Below are positions 1 through 8,380 of a stretch of DNA of 64,000 bases, one piece after another. The notes under the pieces are model-generated. The model saw only the letters and a list, made by a program, of their open reading frames with translations, did no database searches and was not told the DNA's origin. Origin of the DNA: an uncultured bacterium (GTDB lineage Bacteria; Bacillota; Clostridia; Lachnospirales; Lachnospiraceae). Numbering within the stretch: the stretch's first letter is position 1; every line of letters begins with the position of its first letter. The DNA lies in NCBI GenBank assembly GCA_947073545.1, contig CAMTMP010000016.1, positions 16,786 to 80,785 of the forward strand, in the 5' to 3' direction. The position numbers and the translations under genes were made by a program.

Positions 1-305
1 TTTGAGGCAATCATCTGCGCCCGCTGTGTCCGTCCGGTCTCGGCGATTACATCAAGCTCCTCTCTGATGGAAAACACACACATCGTCTGGAAACGCTCAA
101 ACTCCGCGTCCGCCCTCGTCATGGGCGGAACAGGTTCCGCGGGCTCCAGAATATAAATACCCAGCAGCCCGAAATTCTTGACGCTGTTGATCCCCTGTAC
201 CGTCAGCTTGGAATTTCTCTCATAGAGCAGAACGCCGTTTTTATTGTAAATAGGACGCGCCAATCTCATTCCGGTCTTTAAATCTTCGCTCTTTACAAAA
301 CGCAT
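1..305 (-). CDS. HD-GYP-type phosphohydrolase, N-terminal part (runs off window)
   Basis: The reading frame starts with ATG at 305 (revealed by CAT on the plus strand) and stays open to the window edge, about 101 residues. GGGAGG lies 10 bases upstream. The protein begins MRFVKSEDLKTGMRLARPIY, a DUF3391-like N-terminal module typical of proteins that carry a C-terminal HD/HD-GYP domain (cyclic-di-GMP phosphodiesterase-like). The HD domain itself is outside the window, so catalytic residues cannot be checked. It lies 39 bases downstream of sigK and is probably cotranscribed with it. The family call rests on the N-terminal pattern from memory; function is inference. Confidence 0.6.
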   Translation of the reverse strand, partial: MRFVKSEDLKTGMRLARPIYNKNGVLLYERNSKLTVQGINSVKNFGLLGIYILEPAEPVPPMTRADAEFERFQTMCVFSIREELDVIAETGRTQRAQMIAS

Positions 306-344
306 GATCCCATTTCCTCCCTTCTATCATTCACACCTTTGGGG

Positions 345-989
345 CTATTGCATGCCAAAGGCCTCGTACCCCTCCTTTAGCTTTTCTAATGCTCTTTTCT
401 CAATTCTGGACACATAGCTTCTGGAAATGCCAAGCCTGTGGCCAATCTCCCTCTGTGTGATCTCCTGCCCGCTCAAAAGGCCATAGCGCATCAAAATGAT
501 CTCTTTTTCCCTGTCCGAGAGCCTGTCGGCGATCAGACCTTTCAGCCGCTGCAGCTTATCCTCCACTTCCATCCTGTCGATCACGTCCACCTGATCCTGT
601 TCGATTACGTCGAGCAGGCTGATTTCGTTGCCCTCCCTGTCCGTACCGATAGGCTCATACAAAGAAACTTCTCTGGAAGTCTTTTTCTTCGCCCGCAGGA
701 GCATTAAAAGCTCATTGTCTATGCAACGCGACGCATAAGTACTGAGTTTCCCTTTCCCCGCGTCAAAGGAATCTATCGCCTTAATCAATCCGATGGTGCC
801 AATGGATATCAGATCTTCCATGTCCTCATCTATGTTCTGGTATTTCTTGGCGATATGCGCCACCAGACGTAAATTCCGCTCCACCAGAATCCCTTTGGCC
901 TCCCCACGCTCTCTTTCGCTTCCTGTTTTAAGCCGCCCCAGATAGACGGCCTCATCCTTCGCAGAAAGTGGCTGACTGAATGTTTTCAA
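345..989 (-). CDS. sigK: RNA polymerase sporulation sigma factor SigK
   Basis: A 214-residue sigma-70 family protein for late mother-cell transcription during sporulation. Region 2 is seen as [14 protein letters not shown] and [17 protein letters not shown] (about residues 38-75), and region 4.2 as the helix-turn-helix [20 protein letters not shown] (about 178-197). The start is a TTG with GGAGG 6-7 bases upstream; no in-frame ATG exists upstream in the same frame. The protein begins at MKTFSQPLS, so it lacks the hydrophobic pro-sequence that Bacillus pro-SigK has, and the gene is a single uninterrupted frame (no skin element). SigE is the nearest alternative, but the N-terminal PLS start and the [18 protein letters not shown] segment fit SigK better. 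Confidence 0.88.
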   Translation of the reverse strand: MKTFSQPLSAKDEAVYLGRLKTGSERERGEAKGILVERNLRLVAHIAKKYQNIDEDMEDLISIGTIGLIKAIDSFDAGKGKLSTYASRCIDNELLMLLRAKKKTSREVSLYEPIGTDREGNEISLLDVIEQDQVDVIDRMEVEDKLQRLKGLIADRLSDREKEIILMRYGLLSGQEITQREIGHRLGISRSYVSRIEKRALEKLKEGYEAFGMQ

Positions 990-1210
990 AAGGAGCCTCC
1001 AAAGTCCATTTACTCTATTCTATGACCCGGCGGCTTTCCAAGTGCCTTTCCATCTGTCCCAATTACAAATAGGATTCTTTCATTTTATTATACAAGCATA
1101 ACAGGGGAAATTCAATACTGTTCCCCGATCCGAGATGGAACAGAATCCCCTCCTGCGCCATTTTCATATCCTTCCGGTAGAGATCGTCCGCCCCGGCCCA
1201 GCCCCACATC

Positions 1211-2431
1211 TCAAAAGAGAAACGCCGCAAACACCGCATTGCTCACGTCAATCCCCCGGGAGGTAAGCCTAAGCCGCTGCCCCGCCCGCTCCAGAAAGCC
1301 CTGCTCCAAAAAGGATCTGATCTGCCTTCCGTAAATATCCTCCGCCGCTTTTCCAAAGTTTCTTAAAAACGCCTTCAGATCCACACCTTCCGTCAGCCGA
1401 AGCCCCAGAAACATAAATTCCTCCATCTGCTCTTCCGCGGTAAGCTCCTGCACCTCGCAGCGTCCTGTTCTTCGCAGCATTTCTGCAAAGGATTTATCCT
1501 GCGGCCGCGCGATACAGGGCGCGCTGCCGGACCCCAAAGCCCGCCCGCCGCCTCCGTGCCCCATCTTTTCCACGCAGTCCGCATAGGCCATATGCGCCTC
1601 CGGGTTTTTCCACCTCACGTTTTGCACCATGGAGGACGCCCCCAGACCGAACCCCGCATAGTCGCCTCTGCGCCAATACACCTTGTTGTGACGGCACTCT
1701 TGTCCCTCTTTTGCATAATTCGAAATCTCGTAACGGTGAAACCCGGCCTCCGCCAGATACCGCCCCGTCAGCTCGTACATCTCCCGATCCTCCTCCTCGT
1801 CCGGAAAGGTATAGGCATCTTGGTTTACATAAAGTGTGGTTCCTTCCTCCAAAATCAAGCTGTAGGCGGAAATATGTTCCGGTGAGAGAGCCGCCACACG
1901 CTCCAGCGTCTTCGTGTATGAGGCCATGCCCTGACCGGGCAGCCCTGCCATCAGGTCAATGTTAATATTGCGAAATCCCGCCTCCCTCGCCGCCGTATAC
2001 GTCTCCAGAAAGTCACTGTAGCTGTGGATTCTCCCGATACGGGCAAGTTCCTCATCATCCGTGGACTGTAATCCGATGCTGAGGCGATTAATACCACTCG
2101 TTATGTAATCTCTCAATTTCTGCGCCGTCACCGTGCCGGGATTACACTCTATCGTGATCTCCGCATCCTCCGCCACGAAAAATCCATCTCTGACTCCCTC
2201 TAAAATCCGCCCTGTCTCCCGCGCTGGAAGCAGAGACGGCGTACCCCCGCCGAAAAAGATGGAGACCACCCTGTGATCTCCATAAAATACCGACTGTTCT
2301 TTTATTTCCCGCAGCAATAAGTTTACATAATTTCCCACTTCGCCGACACTTGCCGGGCCGGAGAGAAAGTCACAGTAAAGACATTTCCTGACACAGAACG
2401 GAATGTGAATATAGATACTTAAATTTCTCAT
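1211..2431 (-). CDS. hemW: Radical SAM heme chaperone HemW
   Basis: HemW, formerly called HemN-like coproporphyrinogen oxidase, binds heme and a 4Fe-4S cluster and delivers heme to acceptors. The radical-SAM motif CVRKCLYC (CxxxCxxC) sits in HIPFCVRKCLYCDF near residue 13, followed by FFGGGTPSLL and later the C-terminal HemN domain (EEQMEEFMFLGLRLTEGV). I place the start at the ATG at 2431, because GGAGG lies 5 bases before it; an in-frame ATG at 2443 overlaps that site and has no good ribosome site of its own. Length 406, longer than the usual 375-385, owing to a Gly/Ala-rich insertion around residues 285-310. It follows lepA, the usual firmicute order, but hrcA does not follow. Confidence 0.88.
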   Translation of the reverse strand: MRNLSIYIHIPFCVRKCLYCDFLSGPASVGEVGNYVNLLLREIKEQSVFYGDHRVVSIFFGGGTPSLLPARETGRILEGVRDGFFVAEDAEITIECNPGTVTAQKLRDYITSGINRLSIGLQSTDDEELARIGRIHSYSDFLETYTAAREAGFRNINIDLMAGLPGQGMASYTKTLERVAALSPEHISAYSLILEEGTTLYVNQDAYTFPDEEEDREMYELTGRYLAEAGFHRYEISNYAKEGQECRHNKVYWRRGDYAGFGLGASSMVQNVRWKNPEAHMAYADCVEKMGHGGGGRALGSGSAPCIARPQDKSFAEMLRRTGRCEVQELTAEEQMEEFMFLGLRLTEGVDLKAFLRNFGKAAEDIYGRQIRSFLEQGFLERAGQRLRLTSRGIDVSNAVFAAFLF

Positions 2432-2534
2432 CGCAGCCTCCATCCCGGAACAGGCAAAGAGCCTCGCCCCGCCCTTCCGTCGTCATTCGGCTTCCACTTC
2501 GCGGCAAAGGGCGCTCTGCCTCCCGCTTTGTCCA

Positions 2535-4340
2535 TCAGTTGTCATCCAGCTTCAACACGCTCATAAAAGCGCTCTGGGGAATCTCCACATTGCCTACCTG
2601 CCGCATACGCTTCTTACCCTCTTTCTGCTTTTCGAGCAGCTTTTTCTTTCGGGTGATATCTCCGCCGTAGCACTTGGCAAGGACGTCCTTTCTCATGGCT
2701 CTGACCGTCTCTCTGGCAATGATCTTGCCCCCCACCGCCGCCTGAATGGGAATCTCGAAAAGGTGCCTCGGTATTTCGTCCTTCAGCTTTTCGCACATTC
2801 TCCTGCCCCGCTCATAGGCGCTGTCCGCATGGACGATAAAGGAAAGCGCGTCCACCTCGTCGTGGTTGATCAGGATATCCAGCTTCACTAACTTCGACTG
2901 CTCGTAGCCCTTTAACTCATAGTCAAAGGAGGCGTACCCTCTGGAACGGGATTTCAGCGCGTCGAAAAAGTCATAGATAATCTCGTTTAAGGGCAGGTCG
3001 TATTTTAAAAGCGCGCGGGACGCCTCGATGTACTCGGTGCTGATATAACGGCCTCTCCGCTCCTGACAAAGCTGCATGATCGGGCCGATAAACTCGGTGG
3101 TCACCATGATTTCCGCGCTGACCACCGGCTCTTCCATATAGTCGATCTCGGAAGGGTCCGGCAGATTGGAGGGATTGGTCAGCTCGATCATATCCCCGTT
3201 TGTCTTATATACTCTGTAAATAACGCCCGGCGCGGTGGTCACCAGATCCAGATTGTACTCCCGCTCCAGACGCTCCTGTATGATCTCCAGATGCAGAAGA
3301 CCCAGAAAGCCGCAGCGGAACCCGAAGCCCAGCGCGATGGACGTCTCCGGCTCGTAGTTTAACGAGGCGTCGTTGAGTTTCAGCTTTTCCAGCGCGTCCC
3401 GCAGATCCGGGTATTTGGCGCCGTCCGCCGGATACATGCCGCAGTAGACCATGGAATTGACCTTCTTGTAGCCGGGAAGCGGCTCTGCACAGGGATTGTC
3501 CACATCCGTGACCGTATCGCCCACAGCGGTGTCTTTCACGTTCTTAATGGAGGCGGTGAGATACCCCACCATCCCCGCCGTCAGCTCGTCGCAGGGAATG
3601 AACTGCCCCGCACCGAAATATCCCACCTCCACCACCTCCGCGGTGGCTCCCGTGGCCATCATTTTAATTTTGGTGCCTTTTTTGACCCTGCCCTCCTTGA
3701 TGCGGCAAAATACGATCACGCCCTTGTAGGAATCATAAACAGAGTCAAAAATAAGCGCCTGCAGCGGATTATCCGGGCTGCCGCCGGGGGCCGGAATTTT
3801 CTCCACGATGGCCTCCAGCACTTCCTCCACGCCTATGCCGTTCTTCGCGGAGATCAGCGGCGCGTCCTGCGCCTCGATGCCGATCACGTCCTCAATTTCA
3901 TTTTTCACCCGCTCCGGCTCCGCGCTTGGCAGGTCGATCTTGTTGATCACCGGAAACACGTCCAGATCGTGATCCAGCGCCAGATATACGTTTGCCAGCG
4001 TCTGCGCCTCTATGCCCTGGGCCGCGTCCACCACAAGAATCGCCCCGTCGCAGGCCGCAAGGGAACGGCTCACCTCATAGTTAAAATCCACATGGCCGGG
4101 CGTGTCGATCAGGTTAAAAATATACTCGTTGCCGTCCTTCGCCTGATAGATGATGCGCACGGTCTGTGCCTTGATGGTAATGCCTCTCTCCCGCTCTAAT
4201 TCCATATTGTCCAGTATCTGCGCCTGCATTTCACGGCTTGTCAGAAGCCCGGTCTTCTCTATGATCCGGTCCGCCAGCGTGGACTTGCCGTGATCAATAT
4301 GCGCTACGATACAAAAATTTCTGATTTTACTTTGATCCAT
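2535..4340 (-). CDS. lepA: Elongation factor 4 (LepA) GTPase
   Basis: A ribosome-binding translational GTPase of 601 residues that acts on stalled or mistranslocated ribosomes. G1 is AHIDHGKST (about residues 13-21), G3 is DTPGH, and G4 is NKID; the unique C-terminal domain ([20 protein letters not shown]) near the end distinguishes it from EF-G and TypA. I choose ATG at 4340 because AGAGGG lies about 6 bases upstream; 14 more codons are open to 4382 but have no supported start. Part of the leftward spoIIP-lepA-hemW run. Confidence 0.95.
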   Translation of the reverse strand: MDQSKIRNFCIVAHIDHGKSTLADRIIEKTGLLTSREMQAQILDNMELERERGITIKAQTVRIIYQAKDGNEYIFNLIDTPGHVDFNYEVSRSLAACDGAILVVDAAQGIEAQTLANVYLALDHDLDVFPVINKIDLPSAEPERVKNEIEDVIGIEAQDAPLISAKNGIGVEEVLEAIVEKIPAPGGSPDNPLQALIFDSVYDSYKGVIVFCRIKEGRVKKGTKIKMMATGATAEVVEVGYFGAGQFIPCDELTAGMVGYLTASIKNVKDTAVGDTVTDVDNPCAEPLPGYKKVNSMVYCGMYPADGAKYPDLRDALEKLKLNDASLNYEPETSIALGFGFRCGFLGLLHLEIIQERLEREYNLDLVTTAPGVIYRVYKTNGDMIELTNPSNLPDPSEIDYMEEPVVSAEIMVTTEFIGPIMQLCQERRGRYISTEYIEASRALLKYDLPLNEIIYDFFDALKSRSRGYASFDYELKGYEQSKLVKLDILINHDEVDALSFIVHADSAYERGRRMCEKLKDEIPRHLFEIPIQAAVGGKIIARETVRAMRKDVLAKCYGGDITRKKKLLEKQKEGKKRMRQVGNVEIPQSAFMSVLKLDDN

Positions 4341-4521
4341 TGTACACCCTCTGTTACCTTTCGTCGTTTCGGAAAACGCCATATTTTGCTATTCTCCAGC
4401 GTAAACACAGAACCCCCAGATCCGCTTCTCCGGCTTTTTGAGACACCTTCCGGCAGAGATCATTTTAATATTAGAAGTTCTTCCCACGCAAGTATATCAA
4501 ATTGTCCGTAGGATGTCCACA

Positions 4522-5841
4522 TCAATCGCCCTCCCGCTCCGGCTCCCTGCCGCTGAAAACAAGGTCCAGCACATGAGCTAAGGGCTCGCAGGCATTATGT
4601 ATTTCCTCCTCCGTATTGTTCTGCGCGCCCAGCTCGATCAGAAGGGATTTCGGACAAAGGTGCATATTGTAGCGGTAGGCTTTCAGATAGATTCTGCGGG
4701 CAATTCCCGGATAATACTCGTTACATGCCGTCTGCATCTGGAAGGACAGCGCCAGATTGTCCGCCAGATAGGGATTTTCCAGATACGAGATCTCTCCCTT
4801 TGTGGTGCGGCACAGCCCGTTAAAGAACATAAACTGCGCGGTGGGGCGGCCCTGCAGATCCATGACCAGACGCCTGTCCGCAGGCATCTCGTCCCGGTGC
4901 AGGTCGATCACCGCCTCGATGGACGGATTCTCCCGTAAAATCGCCTCGATGGCGGGCAGGGAATTGTTGTAGGCATAGGCCCTGTCCTCGTCATAACAGC
5001 CTGTGTCATGGATCACATTGTACCCGTAACGCTCCCGCAAAAGGCTGGCCAGATATTCCCCCGCCCCCAAAATCCCGCTGTCTGCATCACCCGGCACAGA
5101 ATCGACAAAGCTCTCCTTGGAATGGGTGTGGTAAATGAGGATCTGCGGCGCGTCCGCGCTCCCCTGTATCCGCATATCCTTCTCCCGAAGCGTCTGCGCC
5201 TGCAAAAGCTGCTCTCCCGCCACGGTTGTGCTGTCCACCGCGTAAAACGCCTTGATCAGCGCCTCGTAGGTGGACAGACCCTCCCACTTATAGCGGTAGC
5301 TCTTCTCCTCCACACAGGCAAACGCCTGGCCTTCCACCATTTCTTCCTCTTCGTCCGCCTCCTCCGGCTCTCCCGACTCTTCCCCTTCCTGTTCCGCCGA
5401 TAAATAACGCTCGTTTTCCTTTAAAAACGCCGATTCCATATTCTTCTCCAGATGCATGGCATCGTCACCGTACTCAAGCGCCTCCTCCGGCAGTCCCTTG
5501 TAATCCTCGTCGCTCCCCTCCGGCAGAAGAAGTCTGGCATAGTCGCTCTCGGTCACGCCCTCCTCCCCGTTCTCCAGTGCATAGAACAGCCCCGGATATT
5601 GGAAAAACAGCGCCTTTCTAAAAAAGCCTTCCCCCGATGCGTGACGGTCTGTCTCACTCATTGCGCGGATGCCGGGCAGATACGGCTCCATCACCAGCTC
5701 TTCCGCAATACCGCGCAAAGCGGAGCCTTTCTTTTTTTCCTCCTTCTCACGATCCCGCAAAAGTTCCGCACAGCCGAATCCGAGAGTTATGATAACAGTT
5801 GCTATTAAAATAAGTTTCAACCACTTTCTATTCTTGTACAT
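4522..5841 (-). CDS. spoIIP: Stage II sporulation protein P (SpoIIP)
   Basis: A peptidoglycan amidase/endopeptidase that, with SpoIID and SpoIIM, drives forespore engulfment. A single N-terminal membrane anchor covers about residues 9-25. The zinc-amidase core shows IYHTHSKESF around residue 236 and VIDLHRDE around residue 310, both with the expected metal-binding histidines. An acidic low-complexity stretch (residues about 145-170, rich in Glu) separates the anchor from the catalytic domain. It lies directly downstream of gpr, as in many clostridia. SigE/SigF-type control is expected from the family; I did not find a convincing promoter. Confidence 0.9.
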   Translation of the reverse strand: MYKNRKWLKLILIATVIITLGFGCAELLRDREKEEKKKGSALRGIAEELVMEPYLPGIRAMSETDRHASGEGFFRKALFFQYPGLFYALENGEEGVTESDYARLLLPEGSDEDYKGLPEEALEYGDDAMHLEKNMESAFLKENERYLSAEQEGEESGEPEEADEEEEMVEGQAFACVEEKSYRYKWEGLSTYEALIKAFYAVDSTTVAGEQLLQAQTLREKDMRIQGSADAPQILIYHTHSKESFVDSVPGDADSGILGAGEYLASLLRERYGYNVIHDTGCYDEDRAYAYNNSLPAIEAILRENPSIEAVIDLHRDEMPADRRLVMDLQGRPTAQFMFFNGLCRTTKGEISYLENPYLADNLALSFQMQTACNEYYPGIARRIYLKAYRYNMHLCPKSLLIELGAQNNTEEEIHNACEPLAHVLDLVFSGREPEREGD

Positions 5842-5875
5842 ACTAAAAATATATGCACGGCAAATACAGGTTCAT

Positions 5876-5908
5876 GCGTAAATGCTTCGGCCTGTACCGA
5901 ATAGTTGC
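5876..5908. repeat. Decayed copy of GTAACTATT-type intergenic element
   Basis: This stretch in the spoIIP-gpr gap matches one end of the element at 62171-62252: both read taaatgc, then gcctgtac, then gaa and tagtt in the same order with a few single-base differences. Only one end is recognisable here, so this looks like a degraded or solo end. Confidence 0.5.
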
Positions 5909-5928
5909 TTTCGCGCCGTCTCTTCCTG

Positions 5929-6807
5929 TCAAAGATTCAGCGCGCCGTTTATCCCGTCACAGATAATGTGACTGATCTGGCGGATCTGTTGATCCACGTC
6001 CTTTGTGGTCACATACATATTATTGAGTTCCTTAAGCGTGGCGGGCCGCTCTCCCATGGCGTCACCCACGATCGTAGCCGCGTCCACCACCGTCGGCACA
6101 CCCAGCGCCAGCACCGGAATGTGAAGCGTCTCCTCCGTTATGGCGTTTCTGTGATTTCCCACACCGGAACCGGGATGAATGCCTGTGTTCGTGATTTGGA
6201 TGGTACGGTTTAAGCGTTTGGTGGAGCGTGCGGCCAGCGCATCGATTGCGATCACCAGATCCGGCTTCGTCTCCCCGATCACCCCCTTGATGATCTCCGC
6301 GGACTCCATGCCCGTTTTCGCCATAACGCCCGGCGCCAGACTGCTCACCAGATGCATCTTCGTCCGGTTATAGGCCACCTTGCCATACTCCAGCACAATA
6401 TGCCTGTTGACAAAAAGATTATCCACCACATTCGGCCCGAGGGAATCCGCGGTGACCTCCCGGTTGCCAAGCCCCACCACCAGAATCGACTGTTCCTCAT
6501 CCGGATTTGGCAAAATCCCCCGAAGCTGCTGTGCCAGAATGGCGGATATCTCCTGATGATAGTCTTCCTCCGGTTCCGTCATGGCGGGCGCCTCCAGTGT
6601 AATATAGGTTCCCATCGGTTTTCCAAGCGCCTTGGCCCCGTTTTTCGTCTCTATAATCACCCGGGTAATATGCACATCGCTCTCTTCGTCATAATGCTCT
6701 TCTACTATCACTCCATGAAGCCCGGACTCGTTTTCTCCAATACCTTCTCTGGCTTCCAACGCCAAGTCCGTCCTGACATTTGACCAGCTATCCATAGCAT
6801 TTTCCAT
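5929..6807 (-). CDS. gpr: Germination protease GPR
   Basis: GPR degrades small acid-soluble spore proteins at germination. The protein (292 residues) matches the A25 peptidase family: an N-terminal RTDLALEAREG segment that resembles the self-processing and SASP cleavage site (about residues 12-22), then VVGLGNREVTADSLGP, SLAPGVMAKTGMESAEI and ALGVPTVVDAATIVGDAM. Two ATGs are possible: 6807, where AAAGGA directly abuts the codon, and 6795, where the same site is 12 bases away; I keep 6807 with low certainty. It diverges from rpsT and heads the gpr-spoIIP-lepA-hemW run. Forespore (SigG/SigF) expression is expected from the family. Confidence 0.92.
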   Translation of the reverse strand: MENAMDSWSNVRTDLALEAREGIGENESGLHGVIVEEHYDEESDVHITRVIIETKNGAKALGKPMGTYITLEAPAMTEPEEDYHQEISAILAQQLRGILPNPDEEQSILVVGLGNREVTADSLGPNVVDNLFVNRHIVLEYGKVAYNRTKMHLVSSLAPGVMAKTGMESAEIIKGVIGETKPDLVIAIDALAARSTKRLNRTIQITNTGIHPGSGVGNHRNAITEETLHIPVLALGVPTVVDAATIVGDAMGERPATLKELNNMYVTTKDVDQQIRQISHIICDGINGALNL

Positions 6808-6828
6808 TCCTTTCCGTTCTGGTTTTCA

Positions 6829-6881
6829 ACTCGCAAACCCGCGCTTTCGGCGCTCTATGTCCGATTTCATCGGACGTTTGC
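6829..6881 (-). repeat. Three-way-junction intergenic repeat, copy 1
   Basis: Read on the minus strand the segment has an outer pair GCAAAC/GTTTGC enclosing two hairpins, GTCCGA-TGAAA-TCGGAC and GCGC-CGAAA-GCGC. A second copy at 61196-61247 is nearly identical (about 52 bases) and also sits just upstream of a minus-strand start codon (coaX). Here the distance to the gpr ATG is about 21 bases. Confidence 0.75.
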
Positions 6882-6903
6882 CCGTTAACGCTGCAAGAAA
6901 AGC

Positions 6904-6924
6904 AAATGTCTGCTTCGCAGCCGC
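6904..6924. repeat. CTGCGAAGCAG hairpin repeat, copy 1
   Basis: A 21-base sequence identical to 39146-39166. Its core CTGC-GAA-GCAG (minus strand) forms a tight hairpin, and the same core occurs within the repeat at 44999-45083. Confidence 0.6.
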
Positions 6925-7017
6925 CTGCATTTCTTCTGCCGCTGTTATATTTTATGCGCTTTTCTTCCGCTTGCCCATTTTGTTTTCTATTTTTTGCAAA
7001 AATAAACAAAATATGTA

Positions 7018-7046
7018 TTGACATCCCCATTTCCATAATCTAAAAT
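7018..7046 (+). promoter_or_regulatory. SigA-type promoter of rpsT
   Basis: TTGACA at 7018-7023, a 17-base spacer, and TAAAAT at 7041-7046. This leaves a leader of roughly 90 bases with a stem around 7062-7091 (cattaaa/tttaatg arms), a plausible site for S20 autoregulation. Confidence 0.75.
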
Positions 7047-7144
7047 AATATGCGTGTGTTTCCATTAAAACGTCCGTGTCCGTCTTTAATGAGACACGTC
7101 CTTATAAGAAGATAAAGAGTAAATGTTTTGAAATGGAGGATGTT

Positions 7145-7408
7145 ATGGCTAATATCAAATCTGCGAAAAAGAGAATTCTGGTAAACAAGACGAAGGCTGA
7201 CAGAAACAAGTCCATCAAGTCCGGCGTTAAGACAGCGATCAAGAAGGTATATGCTGCCATCGACGCGAAGGATAAGGCTGCCGCAGAGAGCGCGCTGCTT
7301 GCCGCTACTTCCGCAATTGACAAGGCAACCAAGAAGGGCGTATACCACAAGAATACTTCTGCGAGAAAGGTTTCCCGCATGGCCCTTGCCGTTAACAAGA
7401 TGGCATAA
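7145..7408 (+). CDS. rpsT: 30S ribosomal protein S20
   Basis: An 87-residue basic, helical protein that binds 16S rRNA early in 30S assembly. It begins MANIKSAKKRILVNKTKADRNKS and ends with a YHKNTSARKVSRMALAVNKM segment, both characteristic of S20. The ATG at 7145 has GGAGG 5-6 bases upstream; an upstream ATG at 7076 in the same frame belongs to the leader. It is transcribed alone between a clear promoter and a clear terminator, divergent from gpr. Confidence 0.96.
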   Translation: MANIKSAKKRILVNKTKADRNKSIKSGVKTAIKKVYAAIDAKDKAAAESALLAATSAIDKATKKGVYHKNTSARKVSRMALAVNKMA

Positions 7409-7432
7409 GAAAATCTGATAAAACGAACGTTT

Positions 7433-7466
7433 AAAGGAGCGAATGCATGACATCCGCTCCTTTTAT
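7433..7466 (+). terminator. Intrinsic terminator of rpsT
   Basis: AAAGGAGCG pairs with CGCTCCTTT around a 13-base loop and is followed by TTTTATTT. Confidence 0.85.
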
Positions 7467-7486
7467 TTATGCTCAGATTCACCCTG

Positions 7487-8362
7487 CTAACGACTGCGTC
7501 CGCCGCCGCCATGATGGCCGCCACCGCCGCCGTGACTCCTGCCACCGCCGCCGTGTCCGCCGCTGCTTGTCTGGATTTTCCGCTGGATCACCGTCTTTCT
7601 CAAGAACCTGTCCTGCGCCACCCGAAAAACAGGTTCCCTGCCCGCCACATAAGTGGTGGCCGTGGTCGTCTTCTTACCCTCCTTCGACCGCCAGTTGGAC
7701 GCGGCAAAAATAACAGCCGCTATCATTCCTATAATCCATGGCACAAATCCCGGTACAGACATATGAGATACGTTCCAGCCCATCATATCGTGATAAAAAT
7801 TGTTGACATAGGTCTTGTAAGCGCGGTAAGGGTCCTTCTCCACATAGCGGTACACATTCTCGAGAAGATGGTCGATGTCCTCCACATAGTAGGCGTCCCT
7901 CGCCCGGCCTGTGGTGCATAGCCATGTGTGAATCATGCCGTCATCCTCCCTCGACCAATTATCCACCAGCATCACGCCGTCGCCGTCAGGTCTGTCAAAA
8001 CCGAACCCGTCGTTCTCCCAGCGCTGCTCCGCGTACACCCTCACATATTCCTCCGAAATCACGCCCGGCTCAATCTCTCTGGCATACTCCGCCAAGGGCT
8101 CATTCAGCGTAACAAGCACGATATCGCATCCCGTCTGTTTCTCCCTCTTTGCAATCAGACGGCGCAGCTTCTCCTCCTCTTTGTCCGTCAATACATCCGC
8201 CTTGTCGAAAACCCGCTCATCGGTCACACATTGTGTATTTGTCCGCTGATAGTCCATTGCTTTCGCCAGCGCCCCGTGCCCCGTATGAAGCACCACAGTC
8301 AAAAGCGCGGCGGCGGCCAGAACGATGTACAGCCATTTGAAATATCGAAAATATTCTCTCAA
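7487..8362 (-). CDS. TPM-domain membrane protein (YgcG family)
   Basis: The start is a TTG at 8362 with GGAAGGG about 9 bases upstream. Membrane segments are at about residues 9-28 and 205-222; between them lies a TPM domain (RVFDKADVLTDKEEEKLRRL, then GCDIVLVTL), an extracellular alpha/beta fold found in YgcG and some photosystem assembly proteins. The C-terminus is a Gly/His/Ser/Arg-rich tail, as in other YgcG proteins. The zinc-ribbon gene ends 18 bases upstream, so the pair is an operon. The precise biochemical role of bacterial TPM proteins is unclear; phosphatase activity was reported for plant members only. Confidence 0.75.
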   Translation of the reverse strand: MREYFRYFKWLYIVLAAAALLTVVLHTGHGALAKAMDYQRTNTQCVTDERVFDKADVLTDKEEEKLRRLIAKREKQTGCDIVLVTLNEPLAEYAREIEPGVISEEYVRVYAEQRWENDGFGFDRPDGDGVMLVDNWSREDDGMIHTWLCTTGRARDAYYVEDIDHLLENVYRYVEKDPYRAYKTYVNNFYHDMMGWNVSHMSVPGFVPWIIGMIAAVIFAASNWRSKEGKKTTTATTYVAGREPVFRVAQDRFLRKTVIQRKIQTSSGGHGGGGRSHGGGGGHHGGGGRSR

Positions 8363-8380
8363 AACTTCTGCCCTTCCCCT

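Larger units (their letters stand above)
6808..7017. other. Intergenic region between gpr and the rpsT promoter
   Basis: No gene is supported here. It holds the three-way-junction repeat (6829-6881), the CTGCGAAGCAG hairpin repeat (6904-6924), and AT-rich DNA toward the rpsT promoter. An 82-codon open frame on the minus strand (6788-7036) runs through the repeats and has no ribosome site, so I do not call it. Confidence 0.6.

Noticed and set aside
1063..1209. 48-codon open frame on the minus strand directly after hemW, starting MWGWAGADDL
   Set aside because: The ATG is one base after the hemW stop but has no ribosome site and the product matches nothing I know; it also crosses a TATAAT-like promoter region for sigK. 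I leave it unannotated.
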